Of a DNA stretch of 64,000 nucleotides, positions 1 through 7,859 are shown piece by piece. The position numbers were made by a program, and so were the translations under genes. The stretch lies in the NCBI GenBank assembly GCA_026003755.1, contig BPHV01000001.1, positions 1,400,393 through 1,464,392 on the forward strand. Direction: 5' to 3'. Position 1 is the first letter of the stretch. Each line of letters starts with the position of its first letter. The stretch is from Candidatus Roseilinea sp. (GTDB lineage: Bacteria > Chloroflexota > Anaerolineae > J036 > Brachytrichaceae). The notes under the pieces were generated by a model, which saw only the letters and a program-made list of their open reading frames with translations, was not told the origin of the DNA and ran no database searches.

Positions 1-375
1 GATCAAGCTTCGCGCGCGCGGCGAAGCGAACTCGCTCAGATAGACCGCGATGGCCAGCCCGAAGGGCACAGCGACCAGCATGGCGATCGCCGAGGTCAGG
101 AAGGTCGCCGTGATCAACGGCCAGATGCCGAATCTGGGGTTGGAAAACAGCGGCGTCCACAGTGTGCCGGTCAGGTATTCGATCACCGACACTTCCTGGA
201 AGAAGGCGATGGTGTCGCCGGCGAGCGATAGGACAATCGCAAATGTGGTGACGACGGAGAGCGCCGCTGCACTCGCGAGCAAAATGCTGATCAACCGCTC
301 GCCAAGCGCGCCTGTGCGCTTTCGTTGCAGCTCCAACCCTGCATTGCTTGATTCAGAGAGCGCTGCCATGCTCAT
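1..375 (-). CDS. pstC: Phosphate ABC transporter permease PstC, N-terminal part
   Basis: Inner-membrane permease of the high-affinity phosphate importer PstSCAB. The first 125 residues are present; the rest lies beyond the window edge. Predicted membrane segments sit at about residues 29-51 and 86-113, separated by the extracytoplasmic stretch typical of PstC (containing GTLWTPLF and FGIWPL), and the fragment ends in LSEFASPRAR, the usual PstC loop. Start chosen at the ATG at 375-373; a second ATG two codons in is possible and neither has a clear Shine-Dalgarno. It follows pstS on the same strand after 182 bases that hold a hairpin, so it is likely co-transcribed at a lower level. Confidence 0.85.
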   Translation of the reverse strand, partial: MSMAALSESSNAGLELQRKRTGALGERLISILLASAAALSVVTTFAIVLSLAGDTIAFFQEVSVIEYLTGTLWTPLFSNPRFGIWPLITATFLTSAIAMLVAVPFGLAIAVYLSEFASPRARSLI

Positions 376-482
376 GGGCTACTCAAAGGACGGCCTAAGG
401 CCACGCTGCGCGCATTTCGCATTATCTCGATCGCTCCAAGTTTATACATTCTACGAGAAGGCCGGTCTTGCGAGATACGGCA

Positions 483-513
483 GGGTAGGCGAGGACAATA
501 CCTTCGCCTACCC
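483..513 (-). promoter_or_regulatory. Intercistronic hairpin between pstS and pstC
   Basis: Perfect 10-bp inverted repeat (GGGTAGGCGA at 483-492 against 504-513) with an 11-base loop. No T-run follows it in the direction of transcription. Known role of such hairpins behind binding-protein genes: stabilising the upstream message or partly terminating, so that PstS is made in excess over the permease. That role here is inference. Confidence 0.5.
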
Positions 514-557
514 TTGCGCTTTACAGCCAGGTCGTTGAGCCGCGATCCGCGTTCCGG

Positions 558-1760
558 CTAATTCTGCAGATAGCGGTCCAACGTTGCGCCTACTTCTTCA
601 CCGTTGGGGAAGAGCGTGCCCAGCACGCGGTTGTTGAAGCGCTTCGCACCGGCTTCGTAGATCGCGCGTTCCAGTTCGACGTAGCCCACCTCGCGGCTCT
701 GAATCAGCGGGGTGAAGCTGGGGCTGAGGTAGAAGTTGATGAACTCCTTCATGCCCGGCTTATCCACAGACGCAGCCTTCACGTAGATGAAGATCGGGCG
801 CGAGAGCGGCTGATAGGTGCCATTCTTAATGGTCTCGAAGCTTGGCTCAGTGCACTTGCCGGCGAATGGCGTGGGCTCGCCCGTCTTGGGGTTGAGGTCG
901 TAGTCAATCGCGACAGCGCGAATCTTATCGGTGTTCTCCACCACGTAGGCGTAGCCGAAGTAGCCGAGGGCGTATTTGTCGCCTGCAACGCCCTGCACCA
1001 GCACGTTGTCGTCTTCGCTGGCCTGGTAGTCGCCGCGGCTCGACTTGCTCTTGCCGACGATCGCCTCGGTGAAGTAGTCGAACGTGCCCGAATCAGAGCC
1101 GGCGCCGAACAAGACGATGTTCTCATTCGGCCAGCTCGGGTCAATGTCGCTCCACTTAAAGGTCTTGCCCTGCGAGTCGGGTTGCCAGATCTCCTTGAGC
1201 TTGCTGGCCTTGATGCAGCTTGCGAAGGTGTTATCTTTGCTGACCACCACCGCAAGGCCGTCAAACGCGACAGGAATCTCGATGAACTCAATGTTGTTCT
1301 TGGCGCAGGCTTCGCGCTCGGCAGGCAGGATGGGGCGGGAGGCGTTGGAGATGTCGGTCTCGTTGTTGCAGAACTTCTTGAAGCCGCCGCCTGTGCCGGA
1401 GATGCCGACGGCGATGCGCATGTTCGGCGCATACTTGTTAAATTCCTCGACGGCAGCCGCGGTCACCGGGTAAACCGTGCTGGAGCCGTCAATCGAAATT
1501 TCGCCGGAGAGCTTGGCGAGTTCCTCTTTATTCGGAGGCTCGGGCGGCGTGCCCTCGAAGAGGCCTGTTTTCTCGGCTGCCGGTGCAGTGGGTTCAGGCG
1601 CGGCCGCGGTCGGTTCAGCAGGGGCGGCTGCAGTCGGCGCTACTGGGGCAGCCGGCGTCGCTGTAGCGCACGCGGCAAGCGCCAGGGACGCAGCGACGAG
1701 ACTCGCAATGATCTTGGGATGCCTCCAGTTTGTCGTGAGGCTCGTGTTTGGTTTATGCAT
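558..1760 (-). CDS. pstS: Phosphate-binding lipoprotein PstS
   Basis: Extracytoplasmic phosphate receptor of the Pst transporter, 400 residues. It begins with a lipoprotein signal (hydrophobic residues 17-30, lipobox LAAC, Cys31), then an Ala/Pro/Thr/Glu-rich linker of about 40 residues, then a PBP-like domain with the phosphate-binding motifs DGSSTVYPV and ISGTGGGFKKF, and SRPI and GAGSDSGTFDYF further on. Start set at the ATG at 1760-1758 because AGGAG lies 9 bases upstream; an in-frame start 13 codons earlier would place that Shine-Dalgarno inside the gene. Upstream lie 11-bp-spaced repeats resembling a Pho box; downstream is pstC. Confidence 0.93.
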   Translation of the reverse strand: MHKPNTSLTTNWRHPKIIASLVAASLALAACATATPAAPVAPTAAAPAEPTAAAPEPTAPAAEKTGLFEGTPPEPPNKEELAKLSGEISIDGSSTVYPVTAAAVEEFNKYAPNMRIAVGISGTGGGFKKFCNNETDISNASRPILPAEREACAKNNIEFIEIPVAFDGLAVVVSKDNTFASCIKASKLKEIWQPDSQGKTFKWSDIDPSWPNENIVLFGAGSDSGTFDYFTEAIVGKSKSSRGDYQASEDDNVLVQGVAGDKYALGYFGYAYVVENTDKIRAVAIDYDLNPKTGEPTPFAGKCTEPSFETIKNGTYQPLSRPIFIYVKAASVDKPGMKEFINFYLSPSFTPLIQSREVGYVELERAIYEAGAKRFNNRVLGTLFPNGEEVGATLDRYLQN

Positions 1761-1813
1761 CGCTTCTGACTCCTTAGTTTCGCAGTTGTTCGACGTCACT
1801 GTAGCTACGGATA

Positions 1814-1841
1814 GTTAAGTGGTCTTTAAGGCTTTGTGTAA
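1814..1841 (-). promoter_or_regulatory. Possible Pho box upstream of pstS
   Basis: Read on the minus strand, three hexamers TTACAC, CTTAAA and CTTAAC start exactly 11 bases apart (plus-strand positions 1836-1841, 1825-1830, 1814-1819). PhoB/PhoP-type regulators bind direct repeats with an 11-bp period (CTTAAC/TTAACA-like), so phosphate-starvation control of pstS fits. The hexamers are degenerate, no convincing -10 was fixed, and the regulator is not in this window. Confidence 0.35.
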
Positions 1842-1950
1842 AAGAGGTTTAGGACACAATCAATCTGCCAACTTGAGTTTAAGAAAATACATAATACAAG
1901 AGGTTGATCAAGCACACTGCGTGCGACTGCGCAAGGCGTTGAGCGCATAA

Positions 1951-1983
1951 TCAACGCGGTGGAAGGGGGTTCCACCGCGTTGA
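1951..1983. repeat. Perfect 14-bp inverted repeat
   Basis: TCAACGCGGTGGAA (1951-1964) is exactly complementary to 1970-1983 around a GGGGG loop. It lies in the 316 bases between pstS and the small gene at 2077, where no convincing ORF is visible. Neither side has a T-run, so it is not a canonical terminator. It could be a transcription barrier, an operator or an mRNA structure. Confidence 0.55.
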
Positions 1984-2076
1984 CCGTCCAAGAAGAGGAG
2001 GAGAAAAGGAAGAAGCGCCTGGGCATATATTGCAACACTGAATTTAAGTTGCCGTCAACGCCGCCTCAAGCGTGTG

Positions 2077-2381
2077 TTAAGTGGTGGCCGAGGCGCTGAC
2101 CGGTTCCATGGCGCGGGTCGCTTGGAGAATTCCACGCAGCCGGCTAAACTCAGCGTCCTGCGGCCAGTGCGCACGCCAAGCGCCGCAAAGGGTGTTGCGA
2201 ACGGTGCGCCTAGGCGTCGGCTTCCCGCAGTGCGACGCTGTATGCCGGGCGGGAACCTGCCCAGCATATCCTGAACGAACGGGTCGGCACACTGGTAAGC
2301 CCGGCAAAACGCCCAGCCGCTCCACGCCTTGTGAATCTCGGTTACAATGCGTGCCGTGTCGCCGCGCTGGCGACGCCTCAC
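2077..2381 (-). CDS. Small hypothetical protein, reading frame broken twice
   Basis: Three minus-strand frames join into one protein-like sequence of 100 residues if one C is dropped from the CCC of the FPP codons (about 2245) and one C near 2212. The segments are then ...QDMLGRFPP, AYSVALREADA and RRTVRNTLCGAWRAHW..., ending VSASATT. The 305 bases minus two give an exact multiple of three. I do not recognise the family; it is rich in Trp, Arg and Ala with no membrane segment. The GTG at 2381 is only the longest possible start. Its upstream region overlaps the plus-strand small RNA. Existence of the gene is inference from the repaired frame. Confidence 0.33.
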
Positions 2382-2413
2382 GCCGCTATCTTTAGGATGG
2401 AGGTGATGTCACA

Positions 2414-2464
2414 ATGAGTAGTACGCAACCAAGCGCCGTGGCATCACCTCTAGCAACCCGCTAG
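2414..2464 (+). CDS. 16-residue peptide ORF within the candidate small RNA
   Basis: ATG at 2414 follows a near-perfect Shine-Dalgarno (GGAGGTG) at 10-base spacing and reads MSSTQPSAVASPLATR before TAG. The codons do not cluster for any one amino acid, so a classical amino-acid attenuation leader is not indicated. The end of the ORF lies inside the 2433-2477 hairpin, so a translating ribosome would open that structure. Whether it is translated is untested. Confidence 0.35.
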   Translation: MSSTQPSAVASPLATR

Positions 2465-2478
2465 AAAGCCACGGCGCG

Positions 2479-2513
2479 CAGGCCGGCCCCCTTTCGGGGG
2501 CCGGCCTGTTTTT
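2479..2513 (+). terminator. Strong intrinsic terminator (plus strand)
   Basis: Perfect 13-bp GC stem (2479-2491 with 2496-2508), TTTC loop, followed directly by TTTTT (2509-2513). The T-run is on the plus strand only, so it ends the plus-strand transcript. The same stem lies just past the stop codon of the convergent minus-strand gene and could also slow that transcript. Confidence 0.85.
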
Positions 2514-2926
2514 CAGCGCTTCCTCAGGAGCGTCTGCCGTGCTGCAGCGGCTGCCCCCCGCATCACTTCGACATTTCGGAAGCGCGGGCGCTTGGGCATC
2601 TCATACGCGTCCGGCAGCATGTCCATCAAGCGATCCAGGTCTTCGGCCGTAAAGCGCCGCGCGCTGTAAGCCAGGCTTTCCGCAAGCTGCGCCATGGGCA
2701 GCGCCCAGCTCATCTCGCGCCGCAGGGCATCGGCCTTGCTGTGATAGGCGCGCTTGTCCCAGGCGTTGGCGCTCTTCTCGGTGTCCTCGTGGATGCGCCG
2801 TAGGTTGATCGCGATCACGGCGCACATGTCCTTGCACAGGTCGCTGTCGTCGAGATGCGCGAACAGATGCTCGCGCACGATCTCCACGACCATGTTCAGG
2901 TCTTGGCTTCGCTCTCTGACCGTCAT
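2513..2926 (-). CDS. Hypothetical protein, 137 residues
   Basis: Not recognised. Soluble, Leu/Ala/Arg-rich and probably mostly helical, with Met/Leu-rich stretches (MAQLAESLAYSARRF, LDRLMDMLPDAYEMP) and no signal peptide or membrane segment. A TACAAT -10 box (2939-2934) lies 7 bases from the ATG with no Shine-Dalgarno, so the mRNA is probably leaderless. That promoter position is the best support for the start and for the gene being real. It lies downstream of mgtE on the same strand but has its own promoter. Confidence 0.7.
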   Translation of the reverse strand: MTVRERSQDLNMVVEIVREHLFAHLDDSDLCKDMCAVIAINLRRIHEDTEKSANAWDKRAYHSKADALRREMSWALPMAQLAESLAYSARRFTAEDLDRLMDMLPDAYEMPKRPRFRNVEVMRGAAAAARQTLLRKR

Positions 2927-3048
2927 GTTGCAAATTGTAGAACGGAGGTTCTGCTTGCTGGTTGCTGCTCAGCCGTATGGCTGCTGGCTGCCAGGCTTTG
3001 GACTCCTGACGCTGCCCTCTGAGGCCCGACATCTAAGGCAACCGCCCG

Positions 3049-4428
3049 TTAACCGCCGCCGCGTAGTTCGGGCAGCAGCAATCGCGCGATCATCAAGTAA
3101 ATGGCCAGGCCGGTGGCGTCCACCAGCGTGGTGATGAGCGGGGCCGAGACGATCGCCGGATCAATCTTGAAACGCTGGGCCAGCAGGGGGATCAACGACC
3201 CGATGGTGTTCGCCCAAGTACAGATGACGAGGATGGACAAGCCAACGACCAGGGACAGCGAGAAGCCGCTTCCCCATAGCTCGGCGCGCAGGAACGCAAT
3301 GACACCGAGGCTGGCGCCCAGCAGCAGTCCGACCATCAGTTCACGGGAGAGCACCCGGAACAGGTCGCCGGGTTGAATTTCGCGCAGCGCCAAGCCACGG
3401 ATGATCGTCGAGACGGTCTGGGCGCCCGTATTCCCGCCGGTGCCGATCAACAACGGGATGAAGAACGACAGCGCGACGACCGTCGCAAGTTCGTGCTCGA
3501 AGACGCGCAGCACGCTTCCGGTAAACGTCTCGGCGACGAACAGCAACACCAACCAACCCACGCGCGACCGCACCACCCGCGTGAGCGACGTTTTGAAGTA
3601 GGGCTTGTTTAGCACGCCCGGTTCGACCGCGCCGAAGCGATAGACGTCTTCAGTGGCCTCCTCCTCGATCACGTCCACCACGTCATCCACGGTGATGATG
3701 CCGAGCAGGCGGTTGTTCGCGTCCACCACCGGCAGCGCCAGGAAGTCATGTTTCCGCATCAGGTTGGCGACTTCCTCCTGGTCGGCGCCGACGGGCACGC
3801 TGATCACGTCGGGGTTCATGATGCTGCCGATCAGCCGGTTGGGTGAGGCGACGAGCAACTGCCGGAGCGACACCACGCCCACCAGCCGGCGCTCGCGATC
3901 TACGACGAATAGGTAATAGGGCATTTCATCGTCGGGGTTCCACTCGCGCAGCGCGTCAATCGCCTCCTGGGCCGTCATGCCAGGACGTAGGGTGAGGAAA
4001 CTGGTGGTCATCAGGCCGCCGGCGCTCTCGTCCGGATGGATCAACAACGGGCGCACGTCGTCGGCCTCCTCCATGCTGGCCAGCACCCGCGCTTGGCGCT
4101 CCTGCGGCAACTCGCCGATGACGTCCGCTGCGTCGTCCGGCTCCATCTCGTCGAGGATGCGCGAGAGCGTCCGGTCGTCCACGCGCTGGGCAATGTCGGC
4201 CTGGTCCTGGGCATCTAACTCGACCACGATGTCGGCAGCCGTTTCCGGGTCGAGGCGGGGAAGGAGTTCGGCCTGATCCTCGACGTCCAGTTCGTCGAAG
4301 ACCTCGACTTGTTCGTCTTGTCTCAGTCGCTCAAGCACCGCGATCGCATCTTGGACGTTGTTCCGATCGAGCGCGGCGCGGACTTGTGCAAGCGCGCGAT
4401 CAACCGTATCGCGTGTCAACTCGGCCAT
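3049..4428 (-). CDS. mgtE: Magnesium transporter MgtE
   Basis: Mg2+ channel/transporter of 459 residues, the normal family length. Domains in order: N-terminal helical superhelix (about 10-130, with the acidic repeats of the Mg2+-sensing domain), a pair of CBS domains (about 135-255), a connecting helix, and five membrane segments (about 285-455) carrying the MgtE signature around GTGGNTGAQ and the pore segment WANTIGSLIPLL. Start has AGGAG 8 bases upstream. Stands alone on the minus strand; no M-box riboswitch is visible in the 124 bases before it. In this family, cytoplasmic Mg2+ bound between the N and CBS domains closes the pore. Confidence 0.95.
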   Translation of the reverse strand: MAELTRDTVDRALAQVRAALDRNNVQDAIAVLERLRQDEQVEVFDELDVEDQAELLPRLDPETAADIVVELDAQDQADIAQRVDDRTLSRILDEMEPDDAADVIGELPQERQARVLASMEEADDVRPLLIHPDESAGGLMTTSFLTLRPGMTAQEAIDALREWNPDDEMPYYLFVVDRERRLVGVVSLRQLLVASPNRLIGSIMNPDVISVPVGADQEEVANLMRKHDFLALPVVDANNRLLGIITVDDVVDVIEEEATEDVYRFGAVEPGVLNKPYFKTSLTRVVRSRVGWLVLLFVAETFTGSVLRVFEHELATVVALSFFIPLLIGTGGNTGAQTVSTIIRGLALREIQPGDLFRVLSRELMVGLLLGASLGVIAFLRAELWGSGFSLSLVVGLSILVICTWANTIGSLIPLLAQRFKIDPAIVSAPLITTLVDATGLAIYLMIARLLLPELRGGG

Positions 4429-4552
4429 AGCTCATCTCCTGCATGGATACAAAGCAGGGCAGCGCCTGGCCGAGCTCATGCGCCTCAGATGGCGCACATC
4501 GGCGGGGGTCGGTCAGGCGCGACCCCATGTTTGGGTTCTAAGCCCTCGATAT

Positions 4553-6019
4553 TCATGACGTTGTCAAGAGCCGAAGGACGACGCCCTTGCGCTTGGGGAT
4601 GGACACGTTGCGCAGCACGCCGTCGGTCACAGTGTAACTGACGCGCTCGCCCAGTTCCCCGCGCAGCTCTGCGCCCTCTGGCAAGACATCGCGCACGACG
4701 ATGTTCATCGTCGCAGCAACCGGCCCCGAGTTTAGCGCAACAATCAGCTTTTCGTCTCCTCGCGCGCGCAAATAGGCGATGACCTTGCCTTCTGCGAACA
4801 ACACTTTGAATCCACCGTCGCGCAGCGCGCGATAGCGTCTGCGCAGCGCGATGCATTGCTTGAAATAGTCGCGCAGCCCGGTATCCCAGGTCGCTTCGTC
4901 CCAGATGAAGGCGCGTCGGCAATCGGGGTCTTTGCCGCCCCGCATGCCGATCTCATCGCCGTAATAGATCGAAGGCGCGCCGGGGAAGGTCATCTGGCAC
5001 AGCGTGGCCAGCTTGAGCGCAGCGACGTCGCCGCCGGCGATGGACAAGAATCGCGCCGTGTCGTGGCTGTCGAGCAGGTTCATCTGCACGGCGCATACAT
5101 TCTCATCATACAGCGCCAGCATCTCCTCAAGCGCGCGCCCGAACGTCGGCGCGTCCATCACCGGCACCGGCGCATACCCCACGCCCGACGTCAAGTTGAC
5201 GTCCATCGCCTCGCCGACGAAAAAGCCGATGCAGGCCTTCGCGAACTGGTAATTCATCACCGCGTCGAACTGGTCGCCCTGCAACCACCGCTGCGCCGAA
5301 TGCCAGATTTCGCCGACGAGGTAGGCGTCGGGATTGACGGCTTTGACGCGCCGGCGGAACTCGCGCCAGAATTCGTCATCGTCTATCTCGGCCGGCACGT
5401 CCAGCCGCCAGCCGTCTGCGCCGAAGCGGATCCAGTGCTGGGCCACGTCAAAGATGAACTCGCGCACCGCTGGCGTGCGCGTGTTCAACTTGGGCAGCGC
5501 CGGGATGCCCCACCAGGCTTCGTAGTTGATCGGCGTGCCCTCGTAGGCGTGCAGCGGGAAGCCACGGATGTAGAACCAGTCGAGGTAAGGAGAGGCGGCG
5601 CCGTTCTCCAGGGCGTGATTGAACTGATAAAAACCACGGCTCGCGTGATTGAACACGCCGTCAATAATGACGCGGATGTCGCGCCGATGCGCCTCGTCCA
5701 GTAGCGCCCGAAAGGCCGCATCCCCGCCGAGGATGGGATCCACGCGGTAGTAATCGTGCGTGTGGTAACGATGATTGGCGGTGGACTGAAAGATCGGGCA
5801 GAGATAGATGGCGTTGATGCCCAAGTCGTTCAGGTAATCGAGGCGTTCGACTACGCCGAGTAAGTCGCCGCCCTTGAAGCCGTAGTGCGTGGGTTTCTCC
5901 TCCCACGGCTCCAGGTTGCTCGGCTTCGGAACGCGCTCGCTCTTGGCAAAGCGATCGGGGAAGATTTGGTAGAAGATCGCGTGTCGAACCCAGTGGGGTG
6001 TTTCAACCATTGGACGCAT
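4553..6019 (-). CDS. GH13 alpha-glucan hydrolase (neopullulanase / cyclomaltodextrinase-like)
   Basis: Cytoplasmic (no signal peptide) glycoside hydrolase family 13 enzyme of 488 residues. The catalytic triad is visible: nucleophile Asp207 in DGWRLDVPAE, acid/base Glu237 in LVGEIWH, and stabilising Asp319 in LLDSHDTARF; GVFNH of conserved region I is also present. It starts directly with the barrel (VRHAIFYQIFPDRF), lacking the N-terminal CBM34 domain of full-length neopullulanases, and has a short C-terminal beta domain. The start could be the ATG at 6019 or 6010; neither has a Shine-Dalgarno. Substrate (maltodextrin, cyclodextrin or pullulan) cannot be settled from sequence. Confidence 0.88.
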   Translation of the reverse strand: MRPMVETPHWVRHAIFYQIFPDRFAKSERVPKPSNLEPWEEKPTHYGFKGGDLLGVVERLDYLNDLGINAIYLCPIFQSTANHRYHTHDYYRVDPILGGDAAFRALLDEAHRRDIRVIIDGVFNHASRGFYQFNHALENGAASPYLDWFYIRGFPLHAYEGTPINYEAWWGIPALPKLNTRTPAVREFIFDVAQHWIRFGADGWRLDVPAEIDDDEFWREFRRRVKAVNPDAYLVGEIWHSAQRWLQGDQFDAVMNYQFAKACIGFFVGEAMDVNLTSGVGYAPVPVMDAPTFGRALEEMLALYDENVCAVQMNLLDSHDTARFLSIAGGDVAALKLATLCQMTFPGAPSIYYGDEIGMRGGKDPDCRRAFIWDEATWDTGLRDYFKQCIALRRRYRALRDGGFKVLFAEGKVIAYLRARGDEKLIVALNSGPVAATMNIVVRDVLPEGAELRGELGERVSYTVTDGVLRNVSIPKRKGVVLRLLTTS

Positions 6020-6106
6020 GGGGGAATGTGAATGAGCGCTGATGGGCGGCTGCGACCAGCGGCATCCGCCGGCGGCAAGCCGCCCCTCGAAGACCACCGA
6101 GGACGT

Positions 6107-7012
6107 TCACCAACGCCCCCCGGTTGTGGCGAGCCAGATCAGCATCGCTACGGCTGCGCCGAGCAGCGACGCGAGGAAGTTGACCCAGTCGTTGTTGAGC
6201 CACGGCCAGCCGCGAATCAGCCGATTGGGCGTGCCGTCGCGTTCGAAGCGCTTTTCGGTCACTCTGCCGCGCTTCTCGCTGTAGTACGTCGCCTGCACCG
6301 TTGCGCCAAGCAGGCTGTCGAACAGGGCGCCGGCTAAGCCGGCGATGGTTGCTGCGACGATGACGGCGAGGAAGTCGGGCGAGGGATCGGGCGCGTCGGC
6401 GGGGCCGGCAATCGCGCGATAGAGCACGGTGAAGACGACGTAGCATAGGCCGATGAACGCTGCGCCTGATGTCGCCGCGCCGGTGCCCAGCGCCGTGATG
6501 CCGCCGCTCGTTCCGGGAGCGACGCGCTGATGGAGCTGCGTGATCAGCCGTGGCGATGACCGGCTCAGCACGCCGAGTTCAGTCGCCCATGTGTCGGCGT
6601 TCACCGCAGCCAATGCACCGACCATGGCCGCATACAGTGTGTCGCGGGCAGCCGGTTGTTCACGTGTCAGCCAGCTCAACGCAGCCAGGCCGGCCGCGGC
6701 GCCGCCGTTTGCCAGCGCTTGCGCCAGGTCGCGCTGGCCACCTTTGTCGAACATCTCGGCAGCGCGTTGCTTGCGCGCGCTATCTTCTTTGAAATGGCTC
6801 AACAGCGATGACGAGACGAAAAAGGCGATCAGCAACAGCCCGGCAATCCAGCCCCCGAACCCGAAGATCAGCGTGCCGGTGATGATGGCCCCCAGCACGC
6901 CGCTGCGGGCCAGCGATCGGCGTCGGTATGCCAATAGGCCGATGCCGGCGCTGATGAAGAGACCCAGGACAAGCCGAACTAGGACGGCATCGACAGCGGT
7001 GGACTCAACCAT
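6107..7012 (-). CDS. DUF92 integral membrane protein
   Basis: Polytopic membrane protein of 301 residues with about six to seven membrane segments. DUF92 signatures seen: NGGAAAGLAA, VNADTWATELG, GTSGGITALGTGA and ALFDSLLGATVQ. The plant relative VTE6 phosphorylates phytyl phosphate, so a prenyl/phytyl-phosphate kinase role is possible, but bacterial members are uncharacterised. Start set at the ATG at 7012 because a TACAAT box (7027-7022) lies 9 bases before it, and because it places the first membrane helix near the N-terminus; the longer ORF reaches 7054. Lies 51 bases downstream of trmD. Confidence 0.8.
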   Translation of the reverse strand: MVESTAVDAVLVRLVLGLFISAGIGLLAYRRRSLARSGVLGAIITGTLIFGFGGWIAGLLLIAFFVSSSLLSHFKEDSARKQRAAEMFDKGGQRDLAQALANGGAAAGLAALSWLTREQPAARDTLYAAMVGALAAVNADTWATELGVLSRSSPRLITQLHQRVAPGTSGGITALGTGAATSGAAFIGLCYVVFTVLYRAIAGPADAPDPSPDFLAVIVAATIAGLAGALFDSLLGATVQATYYSEKRGRVTEKRFERDGTPNRLIRGWPWLNNDWVNFLASLLGAAVAMLIWLATTGGRW

Positions 7013-7063
7013 GCGCAGCGGATTGTAAGCGGATTGGAGTAGAGACGCGCCCACCGAGGTCGC

Positions 7064-7768
7064 TCATTCCGGCGACTGTTGCGCGCGCGCGCGCGTGCGA
7101 CGTTCCGCCTGCTCGCGCCGCCACTTCGCAATCTCGGCGTGATTGCCGCTCAGCAGCACATCGGGCACGCGCCAGCCGCGAAATTCGGCGGGCCGCGTGT
7201 AGTGCGGATACTCCAGCAAGCCCGACGCATGCGACTCTTCGTCCGGCACGCCGGGCGGCAACACGCCGGGGACCAGCCGCGCCACGGCGTCAATCACCAC
7301 CATCGCCGGCAGCTCACCGCCGGTGAGCACATAGTCGCCGATGCTGATCGCGTCGGTGCACAGATGCTCGCGCACGCGCTCGTCCACGCCCTCGTAGTGG
7401 CCGCAAATCAGGGCAAGGCGCGGGTGCTGGGCCAGCTCCTTGGCGATCGCTTGCGTGAACGTGCGCCCACTGGCGCTCATCAGAATGATGGGGGTTCTCG
7501 AACGCGAGGGGGAAGAGGCAGACGGTCGGTTGAACTCATCCGCCAGAACGCTTTCGACCGCCGCGAAGATCGGCTCGGGTTTCATCACCATGCCACCGCC
7601 TCCGCCGTAGGCCATGTCGTCGGTGATCTTGTGCTTGCCGACGCCGTAATCGCGGATGTTGTGGATGTGAATCTCGATCAAGCCGGCATCTATCGCGCGC
7701 TTGATGATGCTCTCACCGAACGGCCCAGCGAACATGCCGGGGAAGAGGGTAAACACATCGAAGCGCAT
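7064..7768 (-). CDS. trmD: tRNA (guanine37-N1)-methyltransferase TrmD
   Basis: Methylates G37 next to the anticodon, using S-adenosylmethionine, to prevent +1 frameshifting. 234 residues, close to the family norm. Motifs: [13 protein letters not shown] at the N-terminus, [29 protein letters not shown], and the trefoil-knot SAM site [15 protein letters not shown]; the C-terminal domain ends early with a basic tail. GGGAG lies 7 bases before the ATG. Unusually it is not next to rpsP, rimM or rplS. A heptamer repeat tract lies immediately upstream. Confidence 0.95.
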   Translation of the reverse strand: MRFDVFTLFPGMFAGPFGESIIKRAIDAGLIEIHIHNIRDYGVGKHKITDDMAYGGGGGMVMKPEPIFAAVESVLADEFNRPSASSPSRSRTPIILMSASGRTFTQAIAKELAQHPRLALICGHYEGVDERVREHLCTDAISIGDYVLTGGELPAMVVIDAVARLVPGVLPPGVPDEESHASGLLEYPHYTRPAEFRGWRVPDVLLSGNHAEIAKWRREQAERRTRARAQQSPE

Positions 7769-7773
7769 CTGCT

Positions 7774-7843
7774 GACTCCCGACTCACTGCTCACACTTAC
7801 GGTTCGCAATTTGCGATTGACGATTCGCGTTCCACTATCCACG
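7774..7843. repeat. Degenerate heptanucleotide repeat tract
   Basis: Ten consecutive 7-base units are in phase: GACTCCC, GACTCAC, TGCTCAC, ACTTACG, GTTCGCA, ATTTGCG, ATTGACG, ATTCGCG, TTCCACT, ATCCACG. It fills the gap between the frameshifted gene at 7860 and trmD. Similar heptamer tracts occur at 10604, 11034 and 44420. They resemble the short tandemly repeated repetitive sequences known from cyanobacterial genomes; the link is by form only. Confidence 0.5.
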
Positions 7844-7859
7844 CCTCCGGTTCATCCCC

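Larger units (their letters stand above)
2343..2513 (+). ncRNA. Candidate structured small RNA with short ORF and terminator
   Basis: A TACAAT box (2343-2348) would start an RNA near 2355. The transcript contains a GTCGCC/GGCGAC hairpin (2358-2374) and a full-strength ribosome binding site (GGAGGTGATG, 2399-2408) before a 16-codon ORF. A 10-bp helix (2433-2442 with 2468-2477) encloses a 6-bp helix (2449-2454 with 2460-2465), and a strong intrinsic terminator ends at 2513. The ribosome-site bases 2400-2408 are perfectly complementary to 2442-2450, which lie inside the loop of the 10-bp helix, so the folds are mutually exclusive or form a pseudoknot. No plus-strand gene follows, so it looks free-standing. 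No known family recognised. Confidence 0.42.

Noticed and set aside
1826-2038. 70-codon minus-strand ORF upstream of pstS
   Set aside because: Contains the perfect palindrome, lacks a ribosome site, and its sequence has no protein-like pattern.
2343-2513. M-box magnesium riboswitch for mgtE
   Set aside because: The structured RNA is on the opposite strand and downstream of mgtE, and has none of the M-box conserved blocks I know.
4856-5704. Long plus-strand ORF (282 codons) over the GH13 gene
   Set aside because: Antisense shadow of a gene with intact catalytic residues; composition is typical of antisense frames in GC-rich DNA.
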